Positions 1 to 8,451 are shown, counted from the first letter of the stretch. The stretch: DNA of 64,000 bases from Kibdelosporangium sp. MJ126-NF4 (GCF_000826545.1 NZ_CDME01000020.1:23447-87446); one strand, 5' to 3'. Made by a program: numbers and translations. The notes: generated by a model not told the origin, from the sequence alone.

Positions 1-1335
1 GCGCCATTCACGGGTGGACCATTCGGTCTCGTGGCCGAACAGCTTCTCACCGTCGGGGCTGAAGGACAGCGGGCCATACCGGCTCGTGGCCGCGCGGTGC
101 AGTACCGTGCTGGCGTCCGAGAAAAGACAGTACAGAAAACGCGTCAGGCCGATCAGGCCCACAGCTGACACGAGTCCTATGACCAGCCAGAGAACTATCG
201 ACGCCGAGTCCTTGTACAGCCAGATCGTGTAGGTCAGCGGTATCGCCACGGCACAGAGCGCCAGAGCGGCCCACATCTGCTGACGCCCGGAAACGCGGGA
301 CTCGCCGCGAACGGGCAGAGCGATCGGCGTCGACGGGGGCCGACGCGCAGCCTTGGTGGCCTCCACATCGGGCGGCGGGGCGAGCGCCCTGCTGGCTGCT
401 TCGGCGAGGCCCTGGTCCCGGTTCGATCGCAGGATCTCCAGTGTCACGCGGGCGGTGCGGTCGCCGTTTCGCGCTTCCTTCGCGAGGTGTCCGATGGCCG
501 CTTCCCGCGCCATCGAACTGGGGTGGCGAAGCATGTCGCGGATCCCCGGGTCGAGCCCGTCGGGCAGGCGCAGCGCGAACTTGTTCCGTGCCACCAGCAA
601 CTCGCCGCTGGCCAGGTCGTTCCGCATCGGCGTCTGGTTCGGGGTGCGCTCACGGACGTGCTGGTAGACGTACTCGTACAGATCCGCGGTCCCGATCTCG
701 CCGTCACCGTCGACATCCGCCGCGCCCGTTCGCAGTCCTTCGACGATCGCCTTGGTGAACACGGAGACCTCAGTGGCGCCGACGGTTCTCGCGTCCTGGC
801 GGGGCTCGTACGCGTACTGGATGTGCGTCGACGCGGTCATCACGAACGTGCCCCGGCCCTCAAGCTTCATCTGGCTCAGGACATCCGCGTCCATCGCGGA
901 CTTCGGGCTCCCGCCGGTCGGGAACGCACCCGAGTAGCAACAGTCCAGCCACACGATCGCCTGACGCGCCCGGCTCTGGTCGATCTCACCGCGGACCAGC
1001 TCCGCCTCGACCGACGAGGTGCGCAGATGCCCCCTGTCCGTGTCGGTCGTGACAAAATGCAGCGAGCCCCTGCCCTCTTCCTTGATGCCGTGTCCGGACA
1101 CGTAGAACAGGATCAGGTCATCCCGCTGCGCCTCCGCGCAGATCCGGCTGATCTCACGCCGGACGACGTAGTGCGGTTCGTTGAGCAGCGTGGTCACGGT
1201 GAACGCGCCGATTTCCGGGTCGCCGAGGACCTCGCCGAGCCTGGTCACGTCGTTGACCGGCGCTTTCAGCCGCCCGAATGCGGGATCGTCGTACTGGTCA
1301 GTGGCGATCAACAACGCGATGCGCCGCCGTTCCAT
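1..1335 (-). CDS. Caspase-fold (C14) protease with two TM segments, partial (3' end outside window)
   Basis: The frame is open from the ATG at 1335 (behind a GAGGGAGGG Shine-Dalgarno) to the window edge, giving 445 residues. Residues 1-200 are a caspase/metacaspase-like p20 domain: the N-terminus RRIALLIATDQYDD is the usual first strand, SGHG carries the catalytic His (about H82) and DCCYSG the catalytic Cys (about C133). A D-x-D-x-D-G calcium-loop-like segment follows (about 207-218), then a helical HEAT-like stretch (about 262-320), a Pro-rich linker, two membrane segments (about 354-375 and 380-405), and finally LSFSPDGEKLF, which looks like the first blade of a WD40/beta-propeller cut by the edge. 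It is divergent from the EACC1 gene 53 bp away. Bacterial caspases of this type are linked to regulated cell death and biological conflict systems. That role here is inferred. Confidence 0.88.
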   Translation of the reverse strand, partial: MERRRIALLIATDQYDDPAFGRLKAPVNDVTRLGEVLGDPEIGAFTVTTLLNEPHYVVRREISRICAEAQRDDLILFYVSGHGIKEEGRGSLHFVTTDTDRGHLRTSSVEAELVRGEIDQSRARQAIVWLDCCYSGAFPTGGSPKSAMDADVLSQMKLEGRGTFVMTASTHIQYAYEPRQDARTVGATEVSVFTKAIVEGLRTGAADVDGDGEIGTADLYEYVYQHVRERTPNQTPMRNDLASGELLVARNKFALRLPDGLDPGIRDMLRHPSSMAREAAIGHLAKEARNGDRTARVTLEILRSNRDQGLAEAASRALAPPPDVEATKAARRPPSTPIALPVRGESRVSGRQQMWAALALCAVAIPLTYTIWLYKDSASIVLWLVIGLVSAVGLIGLTRFLYCLFSDASTVLHRAATSRYGPLSFSPDGEKLFGHETEWSTREWR

Positions 1336-1388
1336 CGCCCCTCCCTCAAACACACCCTGGGCCGAACATCGTACGGCGCCGCGATATC

Positions 1389-1760
1389 GTGACGGGCGTG
1401 GCCTCCATTTCGGTGACAATTCATGATCAGGATCCCGCGACCGCGGAGAAGCTCGCCCGTCAACTGCGTGCGGAACTGCTCGCACTCGATGTCGACGACG
1501 CGCGATTCGACGCCGGTTCACACGAACACGTGCCCGGTTCGAAAGGGATGGACCCCGAGACCGTCACGACCATCATCGTCACGCTGTCCGGCTCCCCTGT
1601 GCTCATTCAACTGGCACGCGCGCTGCGGGATTTCGTCAACCGCGACCGGGATCGGGAAGTCACGATCAAACGCGGCAAGGACAGCATCACCATCAAGGGC
1701 TCGCCCGGCGAGCGCACCGAGAAGGTGATCGAGCAGTTCCTCGAAGCCATCGAGGACTGA
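1389..1760 (+). CDS. Effector-associated constant component EACC1-like protein
   Basis: Small protein of 123 aa from the GTG at 1389, or 120 aa from the GTG at 1398; neither has a clear Shine-Dalgarno. It matches the EACC1 pattern: an N-terminal beta-alpha unit (ISVTIHDQDPATAEKLARQL), a G-x-K-G-x-DP turn (PGSKGMDPETV), a hydrophobic helix, a basic segment with short strands (REVTIKRGKDSITIKG) and a final helix. EACC1 proteins are known from computational work as constant partners of variable effectors, among them caspase- and trypsin-like proteases, in actinobacterial conflict systems. Divergence from the caspase gene fits this. No enzyme activity is expected. Its biochemical role is unknown. 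Confidence 0.8.
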   Translation: MTGVASISVTIHDQDPATAEKLARQLRAELLALDVDDARFDAGSHEHVPGSKGMDPETVTTIIVTLSGSPVLIQLARALRDFVNRDRDREVTIKRGKDSITIKGSPGERTEKVIEQFLEAIED

Positions 1761-1762
1761 CG

Positions 1763-3994
1763 TCAGGTCCCCTGCCCCTGGAAACGGGCGTACTCGCTCT
1801 TGGGCTGACCGTTCATGGTGACCGGGCACAGCGTGCCCCGGTTCGCGCAATCGCCGCCGCTCCATCCCATGAACGTGCCGCCGTTGCCGAGCACTGCCTT
1901 GAGTTCCACCGTTTCGTTCGGGCGCCGTTTGGACCGGCAGATGGAGGTGCAGTCAACGCCGTTGATCGTGACGTATCCCCAGTCGGTTGAGCTGACGGTC
2001 AGGGTGTAGGGGCCTTCCTTGAACGCGCCCGTGATCACGCCCCCGCTCTGCCAGCTCTGGGTGCAGGAGGACACGCCCGTGTTGGCGCACCCGTTTGTCC
2101 ATCTGTCGAACTCGTAGATGTCGCCGGAGGGGGATGCCGACAGGGAAACCGGCGTTCTCGGTTTCACCGGAATTGTGCACGTCTTGTTGGTGCAGGCCAC
2201 GCCGTTCAGTGTCACTGTGCCGTTCTGCGCCACCACCTGCATTTGCAGATCCTTCTCGGTGAAGGTGTATGACACGTCCCTGTCACCTTTCATGACCACT
2301 TCGCAGGTGGTTGACGCGCCCGCGCACGCACCGCCCCACGTGCCCGCGCTGTGGGTGCTCGCCGGTGTCGCGTGCAGTGTCACCTGGGTGTCCACTTCGT
2401 ACTTCACCGAGCACGTCTTCGCCGGGCAGTCAACGCCTTCGCCCTTGATGGTCCCGCCCGACGGTTTGGCGACGGTGAGCGTGAAGGTCTGTTTCGCTGT
2501 CACGTTCACCGTCGCCGACGCCGTGGCCTCCTTGCCGTCAGGCGTCTGCGCGCGCACAGTGACCATGAACGCTCCCGAGGCTGCCCATTTGTGCGACGTG
2601 GTCACGCCGCCGCCCTGGGTGCCGTCGCCGAACTCCCAACGCGGTTCGCTCGCCGCTCCCCTGACTCGCAAGGTGATCGGCTCGTTCACCGTCACTGTCG
2701 CCGTCGCGGGTTCGACAACCAGCTTGTGTTGCTCGTTCTGCGGCGGCGGCGCGGGAACACTGGGGCCACTCGGTTTGGCAGGAGTGTTCGGGCTGGGTTG
2801 TGTCGTGGGCGAGTTCGAGGAGCCGCTGGAGGGACGCTGTGGTGTGCCCTGTCCCGGCGAAGGAGACGGAGTAACGACTCCTTGACCGGGGTTGTCCGGG
2901 TTGTACTTGCGGATCTGGCTGATCGAACCGTCCAACTGGATCACGCCCGCGCGTTCGGATACCTCGTCGTTGTAGAACACCAGTCCGTCGCGCGTCATGA
3001 GTTGGAACTTGCCGCCCGGTGACAACACGGTCGGTGTGGCCAGTACCCGGTTCGACACGAGGTCGACGATCAACACCTGGCCGGTGGTGTAATCCGGCAC
3101 GAACAACTTGTTGCTCGCCTCCACCGCCGCGCCGTACTCGTCGCCCGCGGTCAGCGGGACGACACCGTCGCACCGGGCAGCCGCCAGGTCGCAGACGACC
3201 AGCACGCCGCGCCCGGTCACCAGGTACAGCCGTTGCGACCGCGGCGATCCGCTGACCTGCAGGGTGTCCTGCGGGCGCAGGTCAAGGTCGGCGGTGGCGC
3301 CCGGTCGGCCGGTGCTCTTGTCGATCATGACGGCCCTGCGGCCGCCCACATCCACGACCACCGGGCCACCGTCGGTGATCGCGACGAACCCCGGTCCAGG
3401 CGCGGCGACGCCGGGACGGATCGTGCGGACGCCACCCGCGACGCGGTTGAGGCTGCCGTTGGTGGAGTCGATCGCCCACAGTGTCCCCGCGTCGTCGACC
3501 GCGGCCGCTCCCGTCGCGAGCTGGTTCGCCAGCGACAGCAGGCCACCTCGGCGGTCGAGGGTGCGTGGATCGGTGTCCGCGAGGATGCCCCTGCTGCCGT
3601 CCACTGTGTACAGGGAGGCCGGGCCGGGGATGGCGGTGAGGCCGGTTCTGGCGTCCGGGATCGGGGCCTGCGGCTCGGTCATGTCGAACGTGGCGCCGTC
3701 GATCCGGCGTACTGTCCCCGCTGTCTGGTCGATCGCGTACGCGTTCGCGCCCTGCTGCACGACCTCCAGCGCGTTCCCGGCCGGTCCGACCTGGACCTGG
3801 GCCGCGACCTCGGCCGAACTGCCGTCCAACAGAGTCAACTGCCCGACCTTGGCCGACGCGAACCACGCCACACCCGAGAGCAGACGCACGTCCTGCCCGT
3901 GATCACCGGTCCCGAGCAACACCGCGCCGCCGACAACCGTGCTGGCGGCTGCCGACAGCGCGATGACACGGCCGCGCCGAAAGAAGTCCCGCAT
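1763..3994 (-). CDS. Membrane-anchored beta-propeller / PKD / InlB-repeat-like surface protein
   Basis: Protein of 743 aa. The ATG at 3994 is chosen because GGAAGGGG lies just upstream. One N-terminal TM or signal-anchor segment after RRGR is followed by a YncE-like beta-propeller (about 40-370; repeats such as VRRIDGATF, LYTVDGSRG, LYLVTGRGV). A Pro/Ser/Thr-rich linker (about 375-430) leads to a PKD domain (WEFGDG with a typical HKWAASGAF ending) and three tandem InlB_B-like repeats of about 75 aa. Each repeat opens with a close cysteine pair (VDCPAKTC, VACTNKTC, VDCTSIC), suggesting disulfides outside the membrane. The end lies 2 bp from the EACC1 stop (convergent). Function is unknown; adhesion or ligand binding at the cell surface is inferred from the domains. 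Confidence 0.75.
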   Translation of the reverse strand: MRDFFRRGRVIALSAAASTVVGGAVLLGTGDHGQDVRLLSGVAWFASAKVGQLTLLDGSSAEVAAQVQVGPAGNALEVVQQGANAYAIDQTAGTVRRIDGATFDMTEPQAPIPDARTGLTAIPGPASLYTVDGSRGILADTDPRTLDRRGGLLSLANQLATGAAAVDDAGTLWAIDSTNGSLNRVAGGVRTIRPGVAAPGPGFVAITDGGPVVVDVGGRRAVMIDKSTGRPGATADLDLRPQDTLQVSGSPRSQRLYLVTGRGVLVVCDLAAARCDGVVPLTAGDEYGAAVEASNKLFVPDYTTGQVLIVDLVSNRVLATPTVLSPGGKFQLMTRDGLVFYNDEVSERAGVIQLDGSISQIRKYNPDNPGQGVVTPSPSPGQGTPQRPSSGSSNSPTTQPSPNTPAKPSGPSVPAPPPQNEQHKLVVEPATATVTVNEPITLRVRGAASEPRWEFGDGTQGGGVTTSHKWAASGAFMVTVRAQTPDGKEATASATVNVTAKQTFTLTVAKPSGGTIKGEGVDCPAKTCSVKYEVDTQVTLHATPASTHSAGTWGGACAGASTTCEVVMKGDRDVSYTFTEKDLQMQVVAQNGTVTLNGVACTNKTCTIPVKPRTPVSLSASPSGDIYEFDRWTNGCANTGVSSCTQSWQSGGVITGAFKEGPYTLTVSSTDWGYVTINGVDCTSICRSKRRPNETVELKAVLGNGGTFMGWSGGDCANRGTLCPVTMNGQPKSEYARFQGQGT

Positions 3995-4073
3995 ACCGTG
4001 ATTACCCCTTCCATCCCACAACGGGATGGTTCCAATGGCCTAATCACACGGGCAATAGGGGCGGTGTCGGGAA

Positions 4074-4094
4074 ACCCGGGAAAAGTTCCCGGGT
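4074..4094 (-). terminator. Hairpin terminator downstream of the DUF1905 gene
   Basis: Perfect 9-bp arms ACCCGGGAA (4074-4082) and TTCCCGGGT (4086-4094) enclose a 3-nt loop, 5 bp past the stop of the DUF1905 gene. Confidence 0.75.
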
Positions 4095-4098
4095 CTGA

Positions 4099-4380
4099 CT
4101 AGGACACCCGCAAGGTCAGGTGCACGGTTACCTCGTCGCCGAGGCCTTTGCCGATGGCCTTCCGGAAAGGTGCGCGCAGCGGCATCATGTGCACGCCTCC
4201 GCCGATGGGCAGCATGGCGGACTCGTAGGGGTGTCCGTCCACAGTGCCCGACACTCTGACCGCCTTGCCGGTGCCGAAGAACTCGGCCGAGCCGGGCATC
4301 TGCACACACGGCCAGTTGCTGTTGGCGTCGGCGACGATCGGGGCGGTGAACGTGGTGTCGAGCGTCGTTGGCTCAGCCAT
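4099..4380 (-). CDS. DUF1905 domain protein
   Basis: Small protein of 93 aa. The ATG at 4380 is chosen because GGAGG stands 8 nt upstream and the start overlaps the previous stop (ATGGCTGA). The sequence has the DUF1905 beta-barrel pattern: PGSAEFFGTGKAVRVSGTVDG, then a conserved hydrophobic GGVHMMPLRAPFRKAIG segment, and a final strand DEVTVHLTL. DUF1905 proteins have no established biochemical function. The gene is translationally coupled to the maleylpyruvate isomerase-like gene upstream. Confidence 0.75.
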   Translation of the reverse strand: MAEPTTLDTTFTAPIVADANSNWPCVQMPGSAEFFGTGKAVRVSGTVDGHPYESAMLPIGGGVHMMPLRAPFRKAIGKGLGDEVTVHLTLRVS

Positions 4381-5014
4381 GGTTGATTCCTCCGTCTTTC
4401 GTGAGTTGCGGGACACCGGGCCCCGTCAGTTCGTCCGCGTCGATGGGTCGGCCGGACACCGCCAGCAGCAGCGCCAGGGCGGTGCCGCGCACCTCGGGGC
4501 CGGTGCCGACGTCGATGTCCGGATCGTCGGTGGCGATCAGCCGCAGCCCGTGCGCCCGTTCCTTGCCACCACCGGTGGACACACCGGTCTTGAGCTGGAA
4601 CCGCAGCGCGGCGACGACGTGCTCGACCGGGTAGTCCCGGCTGATGCCGAGCGGGCGGCGGATGTCCTCGCCGTGCACGAACGTCTCGACCAGCCGGGTG
4701 GCTTTCGGTACCGGCGCGCTGGTTGTGCGGTGGCTCACCGCGCGGAACGAGTCGAGCGTGTGCCGTGGGTCGTCGGCCCGTTCCCGCTCGACCGCGTTGT
4801 TGTTGTAGCGGTCGAAGTCGAAGCGGGCGGCGGCGAACTGCCGGACGAAGCCGAGATACGTGGTCTTGGCGTCGTCGACGAGGTGGGCGAGGACGTCGTG
4901 CACGTCCCAGCCCGGACACAGCGACGGCGTCGCCCACCGCTCGGCGGGAATGCTTTGCAGGTCCTGGATCAACGCGTCTCGTTCGGCGTGGACCACGGTC
5001 CAGATCTCGTTCAC
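4373..5014 (-). CDS. Maleylpyruvate isomerase family (mycothiol-dependent type, DinB-like) protein
   Basis: Protein of 213 aa of the TIGR03083/MDMPI_N family. The four-helix DinB-like metal site is visible: CPGWDVHDVLAHLVDD near residue 50 (first His), and VETFVHGEDIRRPLG near 115 (second His). Family members use or bind a divalent metal, and some act with mycothiol as cofactor, which fits an actinomycete. The substrate cannot be read. The gene is divergent from a TetR gene with an operator-like palindrome between them, so control by that repressor is likely. It overlaps the DUF1905 gene by 8 bp. Confidence 0.8.
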   Translation of the reverse strand: MNEIWTVVHAERDALIQDLQSIPAERWATPSLCPGWDVHDVLAHLVDDAKTTYLGFVRQFAAARFDFDRYNNNAVERERADDPRHTLDSFRAVSHRTTSAPVPKATRLVETFVHGEDIRRPLGISRDYPVEHVVAALRFQLKTGVSTGGGKERAHGLRLIATDDPDIDVGTGPEVRGTALALLLAVSGRPIDADELTGPGVPQLTKDGGINHG

Positions 5015-5045
5015 GGCTACCCCCGGCGGTTCGACTCAGCAACTG

Positions 5046-5101
5046 AACTGAACCGTACAGGAAAGTTGCTCTGTACTCAAGGGTTCAGTTCGAGCTAGGA
5101 T
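5046..5101. promoter_or_regulatory. Divergent TetR operator and -10 box
   Basis: An inverted repeat with outer arms AACTGAACC (5046-5054) and GGTTCAGTT (5082-5090) and inner arms GTACAG (5055-5060) and CTGTAC (5071-5076) sits between the maleylpyruvate isomerase-like gene and the TetR gene. TAGGAT at 5096-5101 lies 7 nt before the TetR ATG and would serve as the -10 of a leaderless mRNA. The site probably controls both genes. Operator function is inferred. Confidence 0.7.
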
Positions 5102-5108
5102 CCACCGC

Positions 5109-5726
5109 ATGGCACCTACCGGAAAACGCGCCGAACGCAGCCGCCAGGCCATCGTCACCGCCGCACGCGAGTTGTTCATCCGCGACGGCTTCGACGCGGG
5201 CATGGACCAGATCGCCGCGGCGGCGGGCGTGTCCAAGGTGACCGTCTACAACCACTTCGGCAGCAAAGAGGAGTTGTTCACCGAGGTGATCGGCCAGGCG
5301 ATGGGCGAGGCGCACGAGACGATGGCGGAGGTCCGTGCCCGCCTTGCCGACACAGGCGACATCCGCGAGGCGCTGCTGCACACCGCACGCGCCCTGGTGG
5401 CAGCAGCCACCGATCCGACGAGGATGGCGTTGCGCAACCTCGTCACCGGCGAGCTGCGCCGGTTCCCCAAACTCGGTCGGGCCTACCAGGAACGCGGCCC
5501 GGCCCACTCGGCCGTCGCACTGGGCAAGCTGTTCGGCGATCTGTGCGAACGCGGCCACCTGGTGATCACGGACGTGGAAGTGGCGGTGATCCAGTTCTTC
5601 AGCCTGACGATCTATCCCCACCTGATCGTCGGCTCCATCGGCGCCACCCTCCCCGAGGACCTCGCCGACCGCGTCGTCACCGAAGGCGTCGAGGTGTTCC
5701 TGAGCCGCTACCAGCCAGGCATGTAA
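5109..5726 (+). CDS. TetR family transcriptional regulator
   Basis: Regulator of 205 aa. The N-terminal helix-turn-helix is clear: IVTAARELFIRDGFDAGMD, then IAAAAGVSKVTVYNHFGSK at about residues 38-57. The C-terminal ligand domain is of the AefR-like type (TRMALRNLVTGELRRFP). No Shine-Dalgarno precedes the ATG; a TAGGAT box 7 nt upstream suggests a leaderless transcript. It probably represses itself and the divergent maleylpyruvate isomerase-like operon through the palindrome in the shared promoter. The ligand is unknown. Confidence 0.92.
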   Translation: MAPTGKRAERSRQAIVTAARELFIRDGFDAGMDQIAAAAGVSKVTVYNHFGSKEELFTEVIGQAMGEAHETMAEVRARLADTGDIREALLHTARALVAAATDPTRMALRNLVTGELRRFPKLGRAYQERGPAHSAVALGKLFGDLCERGHLVITDVEVAVIQFFSLTIYPHLIVGSIGATLPEDLADRVVTEGVEVFLSRYQPGM

Positions 5727-5736
5727 CTTGGGGCCC

Positions 5737-6564
5737 ATGCAGAGCTTGGCGCTGGTGGACGGGTGGCCGGTCGACAACGTGGCCGTGACTGTGGTCGGGC
5801 GGGACGGTCAGGTTCTCGGGTCGCGGGGTGATCAGGCACAACTGTTCCCGTTGGCGTCGGTGACCAAGCTGCTGACGGCGTACGCCGTGCTCATCGCGGT
5901 CGAGGAGGGCGCGGTCGAGCTCGACGAGGCCGCCGGGCCGGAGGGCTCGACTGTCCGGCATCTGCTGGCGCACGCGTCCGGGTTGGCGATGCAGGAGGAC
6001 AAGGTCCAGGCGCAGCCCGGCACCCGGCGGATCTACTCCAACGTTGGCTTCGAAGCGCTCGCCGAGCACGTGCAGCAGGCGTCCGGGATACCGTTCACCG
6101 CCTACCTCGCCGAGGCGGTCTTCGCCCCGCTCAGCATGAACGACACGACCCTCAAGGGCAGCCCCGCGCATGCCGGGGCGTCCACGTGCGCCGATCTGAG
6201 CCGGTTCGCCGCCGAGCTGCTGGCGCCGACGCTGGTGTCCGAGCAGTTGTTCGGCGCGGCGACGACCGTGGTTTTCCCTGGCCTCAATGGTGTTCTGCCC
6301 GGTTTCGGACACCAGAAGCCCAACGACTGGGGGCTCGGTTTCTCCCTCAGGGACCACAAGAGTCCGCATTGGACCGGGCAGCGCAACTCCGCCGAGACGT
6401 TCGGGCACTTCGGGCAGAGTGGCACGTTCCTCTGGGTCGATCCCCGCGCCGGGATCGCCACCATCGCGTTGACCGACCGGGCTTTCGGCGAGTGGGCCGC
6501 CGAGGTGTGGCCGGTGCTCAGCGACGCGGTCCTTGCGGAGACCAGCTCAACGGCAGGTGCGTGA
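5737..6564 (+). CDS. Serine hydrolase (class C beta-lactamase / DD-peptidase fold)
   Basis: Protein of 275 aa from the ATG at 5737. It has the penicillin-binding fold motifs: S-x-x-K in LASVTKLLTAY (about residues 42-45), YSN at about residue 107 (Tyr-x-Asn motif) and HFGQSG near the C-terminus in place of the KTG box. There is no signal peptide, so it is probably cytoplasmic. Such stand-alone hydrolases act as esterases or D-amino acid peptidases; the substrate is not predictable. It lies 10 bp after the TetR stop and may be co-transcribed. Its 3' end overlaps the P450 gene on the other strand by 47 bp. Confidence 0.82.
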   Translation: MQSLALVDGWPVDNVAVTVVGRDGQVLGSRGDQAQLFPLASVTKLLTAYAVLIAVEEGAVELDEAAGPEGSTVRHLLAHASGLAMQEDKVQAQPGTRRIYSNVGFEALAEHVQQASGIPFTAYLAEAVFAPLSMNDTTLKGSPAHAGASTCADLSRFAAELLAPTLVSEQLFGAATTVVFPGLNGVLPGFGHQKPNDWGLGFSLRDHKSPHWTGQRNSAETFGHFGQSGTFLWVDPRAGIATIALTDRAFGEWAAEVWPVLSDAVLAETSSTAGA

Positions 6565-7768
6565 TGCCGTTGATGAAGTTCGACGTCAGGCGCGTCGGCG
6601 CCGCCGCGAGCTGAACCTCCGGCAACGTCAGGAACTCGCGGAAGAAGATCCGCAGCTGCAACCGGCCGAAGTGCGCGCCGAGACACAGGTGCGGGCCCTG
6701 CCCGAACGCGATGTGGTCGTTGGGTGTGCGGGTGATGTCGAAGCGGAACGGGTCAGGGAACTGACGCTCGTCGTAGTGCGCCGACGCGTGGTACACGACG
6801 ACCTTGTCGCCCGCGCGGATCTGTTGCCCGGCAAGCTCGACGTCCCGTGTGGCCGTCCGGCGGAAACTCAGCACGGGCGGGTGCCAGCGCAGCATCTCCT
6901 CGACGGCCGTGTCCAGGAGGTTCGGATCGGACCGCAACCGGCGGTACTCGTCGGGGTGCTCCACGAGCGCGAGAACCCCGCCAGGCAAGGCGCTGCGGAC
7001 GGTGTCGTTGCCCGCGATCACCACGAGGAAGAAGAACATCCGCAACTCGGCGTCGTCGAGCGCTCGGCCGTCCACAGTGGCCGAGACCAGTGCGGACATC
7101 AGGTCCTGGCCCGGGTGCACGCGCTTGTGCGCGGCCAGTTCGCTGGCGTAGCCGAACATGTCGGCGAGCATCGCCGGTGAACGCGGGTTCACCGGTTTGC
7201 CCGAAGCGTCACGGACGACCTCGTCGGCGTGTTCCGGGTCCTGGTAGCCGATCACCCGGTTCGTCCAGCGCAGCAACAGGTTCCGGTCGGACTCCGGCAC
7301 ACCGAGCAGATCGGCGAGGTTGAGCAACGGGAAGTCGTCGGTCACGTCGACCGGCAGATCGCACTCCCCCGCGTCCCGCACCGCCGACAGCAGCGACGCG
7401 GCACGGGTGGCGATCTCGGCGGCCGACTGCTCCAGCCTGCGCCGGGTGAACACGGCCGCGACGATCCTGCGCAGCCGCTGGTGCTCCGGCGGGTCCATGT
7501 TGAGGATCATCCGGCGGATGAACGCCAGGTCGTCCGGTTCCGGATCGCGGATCTGCGTGGCACCGAGCCACGACGAGAACACCTCGGGCGTCCGCAGCAC
7601 GTGCTTGACGTCCGCGTACCGCGTCACGGCCCAGTAGCCGGGCCCGGCGGGCCAGTCGAGCACCGCGTGCTCGTCCTGCCAGCTGACCGGTGCCGTGTCC
7701 CGCAACTGCCGGAACCCGGCGTGCGGCAGGCCCTGGGCGAACACCCGTGGATCGAACACGTTCGGCAC
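6518..7768 (-). CDS. Cytochrome P450 (CYP124/CYP125-like)
   Basis: P450 of 416 aa with all key motifs: I-helix AGNDT (about 252-256), EMLR (291-294) and the heme loop FGQGPHLCLGAHFGR with the axial Cys at about 362. The stretch GATQIRDPEPDDLAFIRRMILNMDPPEH resembles CYP124/CYP125 enzymes, which oxidise the chain ends of lipids or sterols. That substrate guess is family-based only. No ferredoxin gene is adjacent. It is divergent from a TetR gene, with two repeated operator-like sites between, and probably belongs to the same regulon as the MmpL gene beyond. Confidence 0.92.
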   Translation of the reverse strand: MPNVFDPRVFAQGLPHAGFRQLRDTAPVSWQDEHAVLDWPAGPGYWAVTRYADVKHVLRTPEVFSSWLGATQIRDPEPDDLAFIRRMILNMDPPEHQRLRRIVAAVFTRRRLEQSAAEIATRAASLLSAVRDAGECDLPVDVTDDFPLLNLADLLGVPESDRNLLLRWTNRVIGYQDPEHADEVVRDASGKPVNPRSPAMLADMFGYASELAAHKRVHPGQDLMSALVSATVDGRALDDAELRMFFFLVVIAGNDTVRSALPGGVLALVEHPDEYRRLRSDPNLLDTAVEEMLRWHPPVLSFRRTATRDVELAGQQIRAGDKVVVYHASAHYDERQFPDPFRFDITRTPNDHIAFGQGPHLCLGAHFGRLQLRIFFREFLTLPEVQLAAAPTRLTSNFINGITHLPLSWSPQGPRR

Positions 7769-7804
7769 GCCGGGAACGCTAACCCATGAGCAACGTCACA
7801 TTCC

Positions 7805-7851
7805 TGCACACTGGGCAAAGTTGCACACCGGGCAAGATTACTCGGTAGCCT
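7805..7851. promoter_or_regulatory. Tandem operator-like repeats and -10 box between P450 and TetR
   Basis: Two near-identical 14-mers in the same orientation, TGCACACTGGGCAA (7805-7818) and TGCACACCGGGCAA (7822-7835), are spaced 17 nt apart. The second, with its preceding T, reads TTGC-n7-GCAA, a dyad. TAGCCT (7846-7851) stands 6 nt before the TetR GTG start and fits a leaderless -10. The repeats are good candidates for the TetR binding site controlling P450 and TetR-MmpL. Confidence 0.7.
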
Positions 7852-7857
7852 GATCGA

Positions 7858-8451
7858 GTGACACCCAAACCGGGGATCCGGCAGACGAAGAAGCACGAGA
7901 CGCGACGAGCGCTCGGCTTCGCTGCCTTCGACCTCGCCATCGAACGGGGCCTGCAGGGCTTCGTCGTCGAGGACGTCACCGACCGCGTACACGTATCACG
8001 GCGAACCTTCTTCAACTACTTCAACCGCAAGGAAGAAGCCGTTGTCGCGGTCGGCGGGTTCGTGTTCGACGACGCCATGGCCGAGCTGCACCAGCGCCCG
8101 GCCGACGAACCGCTGTTCGACTCGCTGCGCGCGGTCGCCGAACTGGTCGTCAGCCCGGAGAACCTCAGCCTGATCAACCGGCTGTCCACGATCGCCACCG
8201 ACTACCACGAGCTCGTCCCGTACGAGCTCGCCGTCCGGGAGCGGATGGTGCAGGGCGCACACGAGGCGCTGGTCGAACGGATGCCGCCCGGTTGCCCGTC
8301 CTTCTTCCCGCTCGCGCTGGTCCACGCCACGTTCGCCGTCATCCAGGCCGTGATCGTGCATGCGGCCGACCACCCGGATGACCAGGTCGGCGCCCTCATC
8401 GACGAGGCGTTCGGCTACCTGCGCGCGGGATTCCAGACCACTGAGAGCTGA
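7858..8451 (+). CDS. TetR family transcriptional regulator
   Basis: Regulator of 197 aa from a GTG with no Shine-Dalgarno but a TAGCCT box 6 nt upstream (leaderless). The DNA-binding domain is plain: TRRALGFAAFDLAIERGLQG, then VTDRVHVSRRTFFNYFNRKEE; the R-x-F-F-N-Y-F recognition helix is typical of actinobacterial TetR proteins linked to MmpL exporters. It lies 41 bp before an MmpL gene and divergent from the P450, so it probably represses both. The ligand is unknown. Confidence 0.92.
   Translation: MTPKPGIRQTKKHETRRALGFAAFDLAIERGLQGFVVEDVTDRVHVSRRTFFNYFNRKEEAVVAVGGFVFDDAMAELHQRPADEPLFDSLRAVAELVVSPENLSLINRLSTIATDYHELVPYELAVRERMVQGAHEALVERMPPGCPSFFPLALVHATFAVIQAVIVHAADHPDDQVGALIDEAFGYLRAGFQTTES

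Noticed and set aside
487..1392. Long plus-strand frame across the caspase gene
   Set aside because: No recognisable protein; the minus strand carries intact caspase motifs and a Shine-Dalgarno.
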